NCBI GenBank assembly: GCA_037043015.1
Contig: CM073330.1
Coordinates: 15,394,512 to 15,458,511 of the forward strand
DNA from: Bryum argenteum
Lineage: Eukaryota > Streptophyta > Bryopsida > Bryales > Bryaceae
Length of the DNA stretch: 64,000 nucleotides
Direction of reading: 5' to 3'
The notes beneath the pieces are model-generated. The model searched no databases and was not told the origin of the DNA. It worked only from the letters and a program-made list of their open reading frames with translations. Position numbers and translations under genes: made by a program. Shown here piece after piece: positions 52,597 to 64,000 of this stretch; position 1 is the first letter of the stretch; each line of letters starts with the position of its first letter.

Positions 52597-55500
52597 CTAC
52601 TCCGAGTCTGGCTCTCGGACATGAACAAAAACACTCCCCTTGTTTCCTTTAGCAATTCTGATCTTACTGTCTATGTACCTGCCCACCAATCCACCGAAGT
52701 CGAGTCAGTCGATCCAGACTTGCTCGAATGCCTATGCCTGTCAATCTCTGGCATTACAGTGTTGATACCATTAGAGGGAGAAACTTACAGAATATCCGTG
52801 TAGCCTTCAGCGGTAATTTTTAACGGAATTTTCAGTCCACCCAACTCCAGATCCGCCCCCTCTATATTCACAGATCGCCGCGTCTCAGAAACGGCTCTGT
52901 AAGCACTCGGTGTATTCAGTTCGATGTTCGAAGTTTACTTTGATCATGAAAAGCTCATTTGTCCGAAAGTAAGCGAGCAAGAAAGTATGTTTTCGGACCA
53001 ACAAATCCTTGTGCATTACCTACTCAACCATTCTTACTTACTCAGAACGTGCGCGTGCTCGCAGGCGTACACCTGGCAGAAATCGAACCAGGTTCTCAAA
53101 CCTTCCTGTCTCCGGTTTTACGATCTGCAAGCACAAGTTCGTCTCGTTATGATACGTAATAAAGATTCTCAATGTGTGTACTTTCGATTCAGGAAGGCAG
53201 AACGTATCTTCGCCACAGTAGTGCAAGCGTAAATTCATGCCTCAGAGACTCATGTTGACGGGTTGAAAGGCATCACCCTTGCAAGGCAAAAAGAGGATTC
53301 CCACCTGCCAGTTTGGAATGTTGCTTGTTGCCTTCTGAAGCCAATTAGCGTCCGCTGTCTGAAAAGCGGAGTCAACAAGGACGAGAAGGAGGGGCCAACA
53401 ACGAGTCACTTCATTGCATGGTACTTAAACGAGTAAAAACAAATGGTCCCTCCAAAGCGTAAATCCACAACAGAAGTGGAGCGGTGACGGTACCTGTGAG
53501 CTCCACAGAAGGCGCCACTTTCCAGCCAGGATGGTCAAATCTGCAGGAGCCTCTGTTGGATTGTTTTTCACAAGATCATCAACTGCCTGCGGCCCACAGT
53601 CAAAGGGTTGAAAGAACTCGCCAATTGAGCGCTCGGGGAGGATGAAGCAACATGCTTCGAAGAAAGAAGTGAGTGTGCCAAGGAGGAACTTTCACCTTCT
53701 CAACGTCAGATTTGATCGCTATTGCTCTGAGCAGCTGCTGTCGTAAATCGACAACCTTTTGCAGCACGAATGTCGTCCCCTAGAGAAGAAGAAATTTTCA
53801 TCAGATAATATTCTATTTGTCCTGTTGCTAGGGCCCTAATTGAATACAAACGGACCACAGGTGCTACATCCGAGCTGCAACAAACCGGTTCAGTCATCTG
53901 TTGGCAGTATGGACAGTGAAAGTAGTAATGGTAACTGAAGGTGGTGAAATCATCAGTACCTTATTCCCCTTGGAAATCCGGATGTTCCCTTCAGGTGATA
54001 AATACGTAGTGTCAAGCCAACCTTTGGCTTCATCCCCAAGGAGTTTGAAAGGGACGGGGTAAGGGACTTTGAAAGGCAAGAAATTGAGGGAGAACGCAGC
54101 TTTATCAAACCGGAACAAGATTCGAATCCCACTGTTGACCGACGCAGCTGCCTGCCAGAATGAAATTAATCAAGTTGCAGAACAACAAAAACAATGATCA
54201 ACACAAATCAAAATTAGTCTAAAAGATATTGCAGTAAGTTTACACTTTTCTGCACATCATGCTGAGAAAGCGGAAGATATTTTCTTCAAGGAACCGATCC
54301 TTAGCCTAGCCTAGCCTAGCCTGCAAAGCAAAGCTTATGGGCTCCGTATGCATAAGCTACGTAAGCCCCGAGCGGCAAGTGTCCAAGGCTTCGATTGAGT
54401 AGTTCCTCTGCTCAGTTAAGTTCCTCTCCACTGTGCAGGTTGCGTGCGGGCCCTGGAAATGGAGAATAATAGTGCCAACATAATATTCAGATCATACCTC
54501 CACTTTGAGCTCGCCAATATCTTTGGAAAATTGAACGATGTTATTGACACGAGAATCTTCGGTACCATTTAGCACAATTTCTTGAAAGACGGTAAATGCA
54601 TCAACTCCCACAAAGGTTCGCTGCATCAAGACCACAGTCAGGCAATGACTTGTGTACGCTGCAAGTCTGCCCTAGAATTGCTCAGGTCATTCTCGTTCTA
54701 GACCTAAGAACCTGACGAAAGTCGCATTCGACACCCTGGTCCCCCAGAAGCAACACTCGCTATCCCGGCTGAGAAAGGATCTGAATGCATCGCGTGCCTA
54801 AAGGTGACCTAATAATCCCTTTAGTTGCTGAAATCATTGCCTGGATAGGAGATGCCGTCCCCGGCCTGGTGGTATACATGAGCTGCCAGCGTCCTTCGAT
54901 TAGCGGTGACCCTGTCTGTTTGAAACCATACACAAAGAAACATTAACATTGAATAATAAGTGCTCTTAGCCCTGGCAGAAGAAACATTGACAATGAATGA
55001 TAAAGAATGTCTGCCCTGCTTCTATTCCTGGCACGCACAAAGCCACTCTAGAGTCCAGCTAGTTTTATCATAAGCTTCCACCTCTTTGGACACGATTCTC
55101 ATAAGGAACTTATTGGTCTCAATTAACTGCTGTGGCGAGATTAGGGACTTCTCAAATTGCGTGTATTCGTGAAGTGAGGCGCTGCCTGAGCAGTATTAAA
55201 TAAATTGAGGAGAGGTCAATGAGTCACACTTACAGGGTCAACTACGCCTCCTGTCGCTTCTAATGCAGATACTGCTTCTGCGACATCCTGAAACCCACCC
55301 ATCCGAAACAAGGAGTGCTCAAAGCCTCTGATTCTCGAGATTACCGCTCGCTTCTAGATTTGTGAATATCTCTTAAATGCGATGGTATAAGAACCAGATT
55401 GTGCACACTGCAGACCTACATGAGAACAGTGCATGCAGTACGCTAACGCTGATAGCGACACTAGAAATTGGGATTCATTCAATCGACAGAGTAGTTACCA

Positions 55501-55849
55501 GAAGCTGTGTTCGGGAGGCATTTCGACCGCGACCTTGAACTCCAATCAGAGCCTCCAGCAATGCAGCCTCCAGGCTAGAATTGTCCATCACCTGCGGCTC
55601 CGAAGTTGGACCCACCATGGCCATCACCCTCCCATAGGGGTGGTGCGACAAACATCGACCACGACCAGGCATTAGGGGGCGGGCGCGATGTCTGAAGACG
55701 GGCTGGTGGAGACGACAGCATGTTAGGCCAGAATAAACCCCACTGAGAAGTATCGTAGGGGAAGGAAGTAAATGGACACAATCATGGGTAGGAATGAGTG
55801 GCTGAAATGCCAAGCCGGCAGGTCTTGCCAACGCCACGGGAGCGTGCAT
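52597..55849 (-). CDS. PAP12: Plastid-lipid-associated protein / fibrillin, PAP12 type, 11 exons
   Basis: The protein is a plastid fibrillin, a lipocalin-like lipid-associated protein of chloroplast membranes or plastoglobules. I resolved 11 exons (minus strand): 55849-55499, 55287-55234, 54915-54841, 54620-54498, 54151-53960, 53779-53696, 53586-53494, 53358-53305, 53124-53042, 52896-52789 and 52678-52597. They join in frame to 432 residues, close to the 409 of the Arabidopsis protein. Key segments are ALLEALIGVQGRGRNAS, IEGRWQLMYTTRPGTASPIQ, RTFVGVDAFTVFQEIVL, FLPFKVPYPVPFKLLGDEAK, GWLDTTYLSPEGNIRISKGN and the second fibrillin repeat LAGKWRLLWSSQ...LYIDSKIRIAKGNKGSVFVH. The first roughly 80 residues look like a transit peptide. 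The junction after exon 3 uses a GC donor. The start is the first ATG in the frame but is the least certain part. Confidence 0.88.
54302..54321. repeat. Short (TAGCC) pentanucleotide repeat
   Basis: Four units lie in the intron between exons 4 and 5 of the fibrillin gene. Confidence 0.8.
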
Positions 55850-58800
55850 TCTCCCTCTCAGATGATCGAAAAGAAGCTACACACGAGGAGACCTCGATGG
55901 CCAGCTCCGCGATGAACAGATGGAAGCAGAATGCACACGCGAATGTTTGAAGGAAGGTAGGCAAGACAAGGTAGCGCAGCGGATTAAGAAAATCAAAAGA
56001 GGAACCGGCGCCCTCGCAACGTCACGTCTAGGAGACAGATGGAGTACGGATCGCGGACGGAGGGAATTGGGTGAGTTAGACTGTTTTTGCATAACTTAAT
56101 TCCATCGTCATTTTTCAATGTAGAATTCAATATCAATACATAAGCGAAGCAGCAGCAGTCTCCGGAGGAGGCGATGAGTGAGTGGTGGCATGCATGTTGT
56201 GGTGATTAGTGGCCACAATCTCTTTTCCGTTTTCATAAGCCCGCGCGGTGTACATGCCTGCAAGTCACAATGTACCAGGTTACAGCATCCTCACCCATGC
56301 ACTATGTCGCGACCCCGTTTGGATGAAGTAGGAAAAGGCTTCAGGCAAACGAGTGGATTGGGGCTGTGAAATTTTGCAAGCTCCACATTCAAAGAAGGAA
56401 AGTTAGCATAGAGATACCCACCATATTTGATAAACTTATCTTAAATTCCATGTCTGATATATTTTCTGAAAAAATGTTTTCTGGTCTAAAATAGGCTGTG
56501 ACTTTTAAGGGTTGAGAAGATAAGTAGTGGGTGTAAGTACTTGAGTAATGTTATGCACGTGATGAAGTAGAATTCACCATGAAACATATCAATTGATTCT
56601 TTATTTTTCTCTTTCATAGTTGATTATGTGCAAATATATTAATCACAAATTAAGATAAACCACTATCTAGAGCCTACACTTACTTGAAACCAACCTTCGC
56701 TTACACATTTCAAACAATAGCTTCAAACTAATAAAAAAGTGACACATAGTTAAATGCATAAAGTGCATTCTTAAAACAAGTTTACAATAGTAGTATAAGG
56801 GGTATCTTGATATATGATACTTATACACTAGTGTTGTCAATGTTTGGAGGTATATGGAAGAAAGATTGAATCCACATGAATTTCTGTAAATTGCATATAA
56901 CACTTGACTCACAAAAAAATTCAAAAGTTTTAAAAATTTTGAATATGCTATTTTAGTTTGACAACCTTTCAAAGTTTTGCAATTACCACAAAATAGTCGA
57001 TTGGGTGCTTAGAGCATTCCCAATGAACTAGTGACGAAACTGCTAAATGTAGTCAGGGGAGAAATCGCTAAATTTTGCACCTCTTGATTCACATCCTTCT
57101 GCAGTGGTCCATGATACATGTTGCTAAATTCAACCTTCTGCGAAACTCCACCACACCATTAGGAGAAATTTAAGTGTATGAACTCCAAAAGCCCAAAAGG
57201 TTTGAAGCTTTTCCAAAAACCAAGCTAAAATCTCCCAAAATTCAAGTTTGTTCACTTACACATTACAAATGTCTAAAATGGGTTATTGCAATTTAAGGCA
57301 ACCTATATAGACTCTGATTTTGGTGTTTTGGGCTGCAATTAACGTGAGTGTAGCAATCTAGTATGTGCAGCAAATAGTTTGCTTTGTTTTGCAAGTGACA
57401 TTATAATCTTCGGAACCGCTGGTGGGCTTGGGCATATAAGGTGTTGTCAGAAGCGGTTTAGTTTTGCAGAAGGGGCAACAATTGCATTGCAAATTAGGTT
57501 GATGGATCTCAAGATATTGAATACCCATATAATTATGGTCACCAAATCACAAGAAATTACAAACAACCTAATTTCTAATCTGGTAGAAAAACAAGAGGCG
57601 CATGTTCAAAGTATTTAAGTGGGTGTAGCAACGCCACGAGGGCATACTAGTACATAGTTGTTTGTGGCAAAATTTGCAAATTCAAATTCCAATTTTTGAG
57701 TTGTCTAGGACAATCTTTGGTTTGCGAGCGGAAATAGGGCAGTTCTGATTTGGGGTTTAAAGTTAAACTTTGGGAATCTATTCACAACCGAAACATTATT
57801 CATATCATCAATGTTCTGAATTAGAAAAATTATCGATTTTACAAGGGTAGCTTCCAAAATTTTAAAAACAACCTTCACAATGCCCAAAAAAACTTGAGAG
57901 ACATTTTCTGGTTGTTGTGATCTCTCAAATGGTAAACATCCAGTGGTCGATTTTTGGAACAATATTTAATAATAGTCTTAGGTAAAAGATATTACGGTTG
58001 GAAGTTAAAAGGAAGGAAAGAAAGTTGGTTTTCACCCCATGAGTGCATAGAGGTAGAAGATCACAATTTTGAGATTTCAAGCTCCCAAAAACACGGGAGG
58101 AGCTTTGGGGGTTAAGTAGGAGTTCAGTGGATAGCATGTAGGAGGAGGATGTGGAGGCTCGCTACTGTTGGCAAGTCTAGGGTCTCTCTTGACCTTGTAT
58201 GAAATTGTAATACTTAGTCACAACCATTTGCCCAAAATTGTTTCAAATCCTCATTTTCTTTCAAATACAAGAACTTCCCAGCATGTGCATGGAAAGATTC
58301 AATTTCGATTGTAAAACTTCTCAAACTAATACATTAAAAGATCTCACTATTACAAGGTTTCAAATCATACAATAAAAGATTCAAAAGGAGGAAGGTGTAA
58401 CTTTAGGAACAAACGTTTACAAAAAGATCCTAAACAAATTCTACAGTCTTTTGCATCTTAACTTTAGGATCAATTGGAGATGGTTTTGGGACTGTAGATG
58501 TTAAGTGCAAAGTCTCGCTACTGTGCTGGTTTTCACTTTGTTTTACATTTGTCTGCCACCACCACATTCCATTTCTGCCAAAAGTAGTACGAAGTGTTCG
58601 ACGGTTCTATCATAAAGATCACTCGGAATTGGTAAAATCCTCTGGAATGAAGCAAATATTGCAACGGGTCGAACCAATATGTAGATTTATACAGAAGAGG
58701 GACAGTCCAAGAATGTGCCAGGAAGTGATGCAAGGGATAGTGCAGAATGGCGATTATGTAAGCACGTGGCCTGACATGGGACGCCGACAAACTCGTGGGA

Positions 58801-59600
58801 ACGGACGTCCCACACCAGAACTCTAGCGAGTTACCCTCGAAAGGAGTAGGAGGGGCGGAGGTCAGCGTGGCTCTGAGGTGACGATTCATGTGGTGTTATT
58901 TGGTGAAGGAATATTCGCGCTGGCCCCGAGGCTGACTGGTGGGTCTCACCAGTTTCGGACCCCTCATTTTCTTATGGTTTACCTTGCCTCTTTGCAGAGG
59001 TCGATCCGGAAGTGCATTAGCCGGAAGCTTCCTCGACTTGCTGATAGTCACTGAGAGCAAGCTCGGTCAAGCCCAGAGTCCAGGAACAGCAACGTATGGT
59101 ACAGTATCGTTGTGACAAGCTGAGGATTTACCTTACACTGGCGCTGGCACACCGCCCGTCCAAGAACTCATGGACACTTCCCCACAACGCCTGCAAGCGT
59201 TCAGATCTGGTCCCAAGGAACCTTCTCTGCCAAGACCCTGTACCTGGATGATGATTGAGCTATAGATCGCTCAGTGCAACGTCCTCCTAGGCGATTTCCA
59301 GATTCACAAGACATCAAACCCAACCCCTCCTTATGACAATTCGAGCATATATATATGTGCGTCGGGCTTCTAGTTTCCCACGGTTTCAGTACCGCTGTAC
59401 TGCCTCACTGCTTCTTGCACAGGGCGTTTACAAAGCGGCTTTCTCTGATACTGCGGGACAACAGAGTGAACATCGGGACTTCTCCTCCTTCGATACAATC
59501 GGGCTGTAGTTTCTGCTCTGCAGTTGCTTGCGCAATTCATAAGCTTCCAGGTATGTCACTGTCTCTAGTCTGGAAGCTCTAACTATGCTCTTCGTCAGAC
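55850..59600. other. Intergenic region between the fibrillin and CPL3-type genes
   Basis: The first 250 bases should hold the fibrillin 5' UTR and promoter. The remainder is AT-rich to 58500 and then mixed. No coding frame has recognisable features and no RNA gene was seen. The right end is the 3' flank of the CPL3-type gene. Confidence 0.5.
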
Positions 59601-59807
59601 TGAGATGTACACCGCAATCGAAGCTGCGCGATCTCCAATCCTTACCTCCGGAGAACCTGCACTGTTCTTGAGAGACGTTTTACCTTGACCGCTCACTTCC
59701 GATGCAGGGTGCGGAGGGTATTGTGGGGATAACAAAAATGAGCGGACAGAATATGACGCTTTTGATGCACTTGATGCTGATGATGTTGATGTGGTGGTGT
59801 TGAGGTT

Positions 59808-59855
59808 GTTGCTGCTGCTGCTGTTGTAGTAGTAGTAGTAGTAATGATAATAGTA
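59808..59855. repeat. Trinucleotide microsatellite
   Basis: Runs of CTG, TTG and TAG triplets in the 3' UTR of the CPL3-type gene. The tyrosine-, serine- and asparagine-rich frames across it are artefacts. Confidence 0.8.
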
Positions 59856-59920
59856 GTGTGCAGTTGCCGGTTTGCGAGGCAAGCGAGGGATGTACCGCGG
59901 ATGCGTACATCGTTCATGCC

Positions 59921-62900
59921 CTAGGGAGGTACTGGAAAATCCTGCTCATTTGCACGTCGATACAAGATCGCCGAAGCCTCCAGCCTGCATTTTGATAACA
60001 ATGCGTCAGACCATGTTCAAGAAGTCTACACCTGCACACCTTTCCGGAGTCAGTACAAAGTACAAAGCCATCTTACAAGTGATATAGTGCCAAGAGCACT
60101 GCCATGTCTCAGCTTACCATGCAGGTCTAACAACAGGTCGTCCAGTTGCCGATGCCCAGTTTACCTGCAAAAGGGCATGCACTATCAGGCGGCATCGGAC
60201 GCGTGGTAGGCTGACAACTACTCGTGTTCTGAACTCATACTCATTGCGAAATATACTCGGACCTGAAAATTGTCTTGGTAAAGTAGAATGTCATCAAATA
60301 TACCTTGTCCGTGCCCAGAGATATGGCAACTACATGAGTGACCTTATCATTGATATGAAGATAACAGCTCGCTCCAAATTGTTCGGCCATTCTCCACAAT
60401 GGGTGAAGGTGAGGGTTCACTTCTCCCACAGGAAAGATGCGACTAAATAGCACATGACAACCAGCTAGCACCCGTCGCTGCTCTGCAGCAAGAATTAACC
60501 GAACATCCACTTCTCGCAACCTTTTGTTACTGAAAAAACTCTTGTGGATTCTATCTATAACCTGCATGAAACAGTACAAGATGATAGATAAGAAGGGAGG
60601 CCAACAATGCTATTCCTTGTCAGATGTAGTAACAAGAATAAGCAGCAATAAGCTCAGTTCAGAAGCCAACCGCAGAAGCTGATGACAGCATGCCATCTGC
60701 TGCTCTTTCATCGTGACCCACTTCTAAGAGTGACGGACCAAGGAGCCCGAATTGTCGCCTGCTGCTAGGAAAGTACATGTATCTGCATGTAAGAGCAAGC
60801 GCATGCATCAGACTTTGTGAAACAAGGAACTCAAATTCTGGAACTCCGGATAAACCCAAAACGATCCATCAACTTCTTTGAAAAGCTTACCGCTCGACAA
60901 CAATAAGATTTTCCCGATGATGTGGCCACACTCGAGATGAATCGTCAATGATAACCACTGCGGACTCCATTCCCAGGACTCCATCAAGATCTTTGCTTTT
61001 ATCCAAACCATCAACTTCGTCACCTTTAGAGATGACCCGCCCAGCAAATAATGCACCCGTGGGATCCAGCAACTTGGCCATTTCGGTTGCGTAGGCCTTA
61101 TTGCCCATTGTGTACACGTGCAACTCATATAACTCGCTGGCCTGGAGAATTGCAAAGAGTATCAGTGCCTGTTCTGTACCACAACCTGCTACAACCTGAG
61201 AGGGACCATAATAAGACCAGAGAGACTTGGGAGCCCTCGGAACACACCGTTCACAAAACTAACAATGCCCTCGAGTACAGACCTTCGCAAGAAACTTCCA
61301 AATTCCAGGGCGCAACTTCGTCCACATGCTCATATGTGGAAATCGATATAATTCCTGCTTCATATTCCCCTCTCTACTGGCCCTGCTCCGTTCCATGCTT
61401 TCAACCGATCGTAGACGCGATTCCCACTCTGGTTCAATCTCTGCGAACTACCCTCGCAGACGTTCGGAAGTAGTCAGCCACTAGGATAGAAAGTAATATT
61501 ATTCACACAAGCTCACTGATGTTAGATACCTTGAATGACACGCGCGAGTGATTCTCGAATAAATTACAGAACACGAGTTTATCGACCTTGACTTGAGCGT
61601 CAAGCGATGCTCAAGGCTCGTTGCAATTACGAGTTGCACCACAGGCCGAAATAGTTACCTTAGCCGAGTTGAGTAGAGTATGATCAAGATCCAGAACGAG
61701 ACACAGTTTCCCAGAGCTGAACATTCGATCTTGTTCCTGCATCCGTCGTTTCCTCTCATTCTGGATAATCACGCGTTGCGGCTCGTCTAAATCTCCCAGC
61801 AGCAGCTCAAAATCCCGATGCATGTCGCTACCACCCCAGTGACTCGGTCCAAACCGAGGTTTACGCAGCAGAGGATCCCAGGGGTCTAAGTGATCGGCAA
61901 CTTCTCCTCTAATGGACGCCTCGGAGGTAGCTTCCGGAGTTTCACGTCCGGACTCCTCCAAGAACTCTTTCCCTCTTTCTCTGTTGATCTCACCGTGAAG
62001 AGTCTCTTTGCTCGATGCCAAAAGACGTTGTTCGGAGAACACTTGTTCAGATGATGTAGTACTGAAAACTGCTTGGTTCACTTCGTTAGCTTTTAGGCAA
62101 ACTTGTCTTTGATCCTGCAAGTTCCCCGATGTCTTAGAGGACGCCTGATGCGGCAGAATCACAGACGCAGTGGGAGGTGATGAGTTTCGTTGTTTGTATG
62201 TAGTGATTCCGAAATCTACGGTCTCGTCGTGAACTGGCGCAATTCTTTGATTCACTTGCACATTCTCTGCAGCATTTTCCAGCAGAATACGGCGGGGATC
62301 TCGAGGTCTCATTCGGTGTCTGCCAGCATCCTGGTCCTGATACATTAAAAAAACAGAAGCAATATTAGGCATCGCCTCAAACTCTCATAAAGTACTTCTG
62401 ATGATTCACAAATAATCCCTGAATGAAAAATGCAAGCGATCGCCCTTGCAAACAGGGCTCGCTGCAAACGCAGCTCACAGAAATCGACTACCACCCTAGA
62501 CTTCTTAGGTGTGTCAGGCACCTCTTCTGACGCTTGTCCTGCTGCCTTCATCGAACGTCTGCTTACGAAGTCTGAAGACTGCTTAGTTTGAGTACTTGCT
62601 GCGGTTCCTGAGCCTACAGCTTCAGTTGACCCATTTCCAGTAAAAATCTCAATCTTCTTCAGACTGACCCCTGCTGCCGTTTCTTGCTGCAGGTTCCGTT
62701 TCCTGTCTGAAGGAGTTGGACTGCCCAAGTCTATATCCATAGCCTGCACATCATTGTTCTCCTGGCCAGGCGACATAGAAGCTCCCTCTTCCAACCAGCC
62801 TCCCATAGCGGAGGCACCAATAGTAGAATCCAAATTTTGCGCCTCAGTACGGGAACCAGAAATCTTAAGCCGTTTAGATGATTCTGACAAACTAGCGCGA

Positions 62901-64000
62901 TCTTCCCCTTCGCGTTTCCTTTCCGAGGTTGGTGCTGCTAAATGCCAAGACTTCTTGGCTTGGTAAGAAGGCTGATGCAAGGGCACGTCCTCCTCCGTAA
63001 CACCATTCTGTAGCTGTCTCCGTGGGTCCCTACTCCTTAAATTTGATGTGATTGGACCCGAAACCATCTGGTTCTTTGGCTGCTCAAAATTTAAAGATAA
63101 GTCTTGATCGCCAGAAGCAGGGGCCACTAATGGAGCTGATGCATAATGAGCACGTCCTGCCTCGTCAATGTGTGTGTTCAAAGTCTTGTAAAAAGCGGTT
63201 GTGACTGCTGATATTGTGTCTGATGATTCTGGAGGGGGTTGAAAAGGTTGATGTCCCGGTTGCGTCTTCCCCTTTAGAATTTCCGGCTCGACATCCTCAT
63301 CTGAAGGGGTAGGACTTGCCAATCGAAAGTTGGCGGACACAGGAAGGTTTCCCACAGTTTTCGGTGGTGCGACTGGGTTTATCGTCTCCGAGCTTGAAAT
63401 CGGAAAACCGCGTTCATCTAATTTTATAACTTTTCGAGTGGTGAAGGCGTAAGAAGGAATTTGTGCTGGAGGACTCAGCTCCTCCCAATCTTCCTCCAAG
63501 AAACCAGGTCCATATGGAGATTTCATGTCATGCGATACCTTCTTGTTCACATTTGTCCAACCGTTGGTGGAAATGCTCGGAGAGGTTGCACCGACGTCAT
63601 GAAGATTTATATTGACACTTGCAGCTGCAATTCCATGTGACACCGAGGACCTCCCGGCATGGCTAACACCAGAATAACCTGGTGGCAATCCAGGTGACAT
63701 AGACTGCTGCTCGAAGGGCTCAGTTGAACGGTTCCAGCCCCACTGACCAACTTGGCTGGTAGAGTGGTCTTTCGCAGGTTGGTTAAAAGTGCTACCATGA
63801 GAAAAGTTGGCGAAGGCAGCTGCAGAACTTTGGGCGTACGCCGCAGCAGCGGCAGCAATATCTGCTGCAGCCATTGTAACTTTGGAATCTGTATTAAGCT
63901 CTAGGCTACTTTCCAGGGGTCTCATTGGACCAGGAGCCACTTTGGAATTGAATACTGAAGCATTTACAGGTACCTCCCTCGACGTTGCTCCAGTCTCTTC
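59921..64000 (-). CDS. CPL3: RNA polymerase II CTD phosphatase-like protein, CPL3 type (3' eight exons; 5' end outside window)
   Basis: The protein dephosphorylates the C-terminal heptad repeats of RNA polymerase II in the nucleus; in Arabidopsis CPL3 tempers abscisic-acid and defence transcription. Exons (minus): 64000-62495 (or 62492), 62336-61659, 61447-61283, 61141-60891, 60782-60671, 60561-60304, 60164-60118 and 59984-59921, with stop TAG at 59923-59921. All phases agree, giving about 1,026 residues in the window. The first 700 are disordered and low-complexity, as in CPL3. The FCP1-homology domain follows: LVLDLDHTLLNSAK (catalytic DxDxT), MWTKLRPGIWKFL, ELHVYTMGNKAYATEMAKLL, KSKDLDGVLGMESAVVIIDD and RVWPHHRENLIVVER. 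After RRQFGLLGPSLLE comes a BRCT domain (LAGCHVLFSRIFP, THVVAISLGTDK, WLEASAILYRRANEQDF). The DxDxT exon ends exactly at SAK. The long N-terminus favours CPL3 over the short CPL4. Confidence 0.92.

Noticed and set aside
58533..58889. 118-codon minus-strand ORF
   Set aside because: No motif, low-complexity composition and no flanking splice structure. Cannot be told from chance.
59595..59917. Tyrosine-, serine- and asparagine-rich frames
   Set aside because: Produced by trinucleotide repeats in the 3' UTR of the CPL3-type gene.

Overview
The window is nuclear DNA from a green plant. Three gene types support this: an RNA polymerase II CTD phosphatase of CPL3 type, a plastid fibrillin (PAP12 type) and a TITAN9-like protein. 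Short introns and a retroelement-rich landscape would fit a bryophyte, lycophyte or fern, but I cannot name the species.

Layout. 1-24,180 is a nest of Ty1/copia elements in both orientations, from two LTR families: family 1 (about 245 bp, TGTTGAGA...TCTCAATA) and family 2 (about 300-320 bp, TGTTGAAG or TGTTAGAG...TTCAATA). Every copy is defective. One family-1 LTR is split by a 4.46-kb GC-rich insertion (7875-12338) with TG...CA ends and a 5-bp target duplication but no visible LTRs. One family-2 LTR is split by a Tc1/mariner element (18084-19704) with 24-bp inverted repeats and a TA duplication. A more decayed Tc1-like relic lies at 24.3-25.4 kb. 27,419-28,909 is an intact, intronless GAPN gene (non-phosphorylating NADP-dependent glyceraldehyde-3-phosphate dehydrogenase) in AT-rich surroundings. 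31,061-40,417 (minus) is a large non-LTR retrotransposon with endonuclease, reverse transcriptase and RNase H; its first long ORF carries a canonical 2A-like motif. 40,956-42,365 (minus) is an unrecognised 469-aa ORF. 43.7-44.1 kb is another copia LTR. 45,644-47,814 (minus) is a broken hAT transposase with a 70-bp minisatellite beyond it.

49,795-64,000 is the host-gene part: a TITAN9-like gene (plus), a fully resolvable 11-exon PAP12/fibrillin gene (minus, convergent with TITAN9) and the 3' eight exons of a CPL3-type CTD phosphatase (minus, running off the right edge). They have unrelated roles (growth and division, plastid lipid, transcription) and do not form a functional cluster.

Most notable: the plant non-LTR element with a 2A motif, an unrecognised domain before RNase H and a TAATG stop/start overlap; copia primer sites matching the anticodon arm of initiator tRNA-Met (half-tRNA priming, as in Drosophila copia); and the LTR-less 4.46-kb insertion. 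Many retroelement frame breaks fall in short homopolymers, so some could be assembly errors.
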